A stretch of 43,568 nt of DNA from positions 1 to 43,568 of the forward strand of contig SVJM01000017.1 of assembly GCA_015068975.1 (NCBI GenBank), read 5' to 3'. Source of the stretch: Oscillospiraceae bacterium. Its GTDB lineage: Bacteria; Bacillota; Clostridia; UMGS1810. A program made the translations under genes and the position numbers. Positions 43,157 through 43,568 of the stretch are shown here, piece by piece. Positions within the stretch are counted from its first letter, which is position 1, and every line of letters starts with the position of its first letter. A model generated the notes under the pieces. The model saw only the letters and a program-made list of their open reading frames with translations. It made no database searches and was not told the DNA's origin.

Positions 43157-43228
43157 AAATGCAATACTTGTTTGTTTGATTTATAATTTAAAGTGTATAA
43201 ATCATAGATGCAGACAGGTATTGCATTT
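43157..43228. repeat. Intergenic palindrome
   Basis: AAATGCAATAC (43157-43167) pairs with GTATTGCATTT (43218-43228). Inside, GATTTAT (43178-43184) pairs with ATAAATC (43197-43203). The function is unknown. It could be a repeat remnant or a site for a DNA-binding protein. Confidence 0.5.
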
Positions 43229-43261
43229 TGTTTTGCAAAAGAATTATTGAGTAAAAATTAA

Positions 43262-43298
43262 AGCCTCCAAGGAGAGTAAATCCTTAAAGGCTCATTCT
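43262..43298 (-). terminator. Terminator of the GyrI-like gene
   Basis: AGCCT..AAGGA (43262-43273) pairs with TCCTT..AGGCT (43281-43292). On the minus strand it is followed by TTTAATTTTT. A T-run on the plus side makes it possibly bidirectional. Confidence 0.7.
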
Positions 43299-43301
43299 TT
43301 T

Positions 43302-43568
43302 TTATTCAATTATCGCAATAATCTGTGTGATAAATTTGCTTTTATCTTTATGTTGTGGCGGTCCTTCAAGATAAATATTACGGAATACACCTGTCAGTGT
43401 CAGATTATTTTCTTCTGCATAGGAAAGAAGTCTCTTTCGCGCTTCGGAAATTTCCTCATAAGCACCATGGTGGAAAAATGAAAGTGCTTTGAGTTCGGGG
43501 AGATGCTTTATGTATTCACCTTCGCTTCCTTGCGGCACAGCAACACAATATGAAATGTCTTGCGGAGC
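43302..43568 (-). CDS. GyrI-like effector-binding domain protein, N-terminus outside window
   Basis: The frame is open to the window edge, leaving the last 88 residues. A GTG at 43538 could be read as a start, but the frame continues upstream (APQDISYCVAVPQGSEGEY), so the gene is truncated by the window. The end ..TGVFRNIYLEGPPQHKDKSKFITQIIAIIE is the typical C-terminus of GyrI-like small-molecule-binding domains found in BmrR/BltR-type MerR regulators, where a glutamate in a hydrophobic pocket binds cationic drugs. The missing part may hold a MerR HTH (inference). Confidence 0.75.
   Translation of the reverse strand, partial: APQDISYCVAVPQGSEGEYIKHLPELKALSFFHHGAYEEISEARKRLLSYAEENNLTLTGVFRNIYLEGPPQHKDKSKFITQIIAIIE

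Overview
The window looks like a moderately AT-rich Clostridia (Firmicutes) chromosome. The evidence is strong AGGAGG-type ribosome sites, sigma-A-like promoters, a T-box leader, a CIRCE-controlled groESL operon, a hisS-aspS operon, rubrerythrin and secreted 'stalk' (copper amine oxidase N-terminal-like) proteins. I cannot name the genus. There is no rRNA, tRNA, CRISPR array or transposase gene.

Layout. 1-4000: the 3' half of a T-box leader, then an HTH-cupin-acyl-CoA ligase fusion and an ACT-ACT-metallo-beta-lactamase protein. This looks like an amino-acid-responsive pair. 4000-6820: a palindromic repeat beside a terminator, then a LysR regulator divergent from a sodium:solute symporter, with two T-N11-A palindromes between them. 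6820-8180: a Fic protein flanked by a 20-bp direct repeat. 8190-11600: ychF and CIRCE-groES-groEL. 11690-23760: an accessory region with six secreted modular stalk-domain/carbohydrate-binding-like proteins (none with a recognisable catalytic domain). Each of the six can be given its own promoter and terminator. Between them lie two copies of an unusual hairpin-array repeat and a rod-shaped structured RNA that leads into a small gene. 23830-28500: alaS with two tiny downstream genes, rubrerythrin, and a UlaG-like metallo-hydrolase. 28745-36413 (minus strand): an ABC exporter-type operon (ATPase, permease, GldG-like, DUF4340) ending in a large secreted subtilisin. 36606-39654 (minus): hisS-aspS. 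39821-43062 (plus): a polytopic membrane protein and a secreted protein with degenerate stalk domains. 43302-end (minus): the C-terminal part of a GyrI-like effector-binding protein.

Most unusual signals. (1) Two repeat elements, in opposite orientation, share one architecture: paired arms plus two sets of three short hairpins. Each hairpin has its own stem sequence, and GCGATAT/ATATCGC punctuates the sets. (2) A promoter-driven rod RNA (13932-14125) ends in mutually exclusive antiterminator and terminator pairings, just ahead of the ribosome site of an 85-aa protein. (3) A palindrome TTTGTG-N7-CACAAA lies about 75 bp upstream of the predicted transcription starts of four stalk-family genes and further upstream of a fifth. 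(4) A T-box precedes an acyl-CoA ligase fusion.

All family calls come from reading motifs and recalled family resemblance. No database or folding software was used, and RNA structures were paired by hand.
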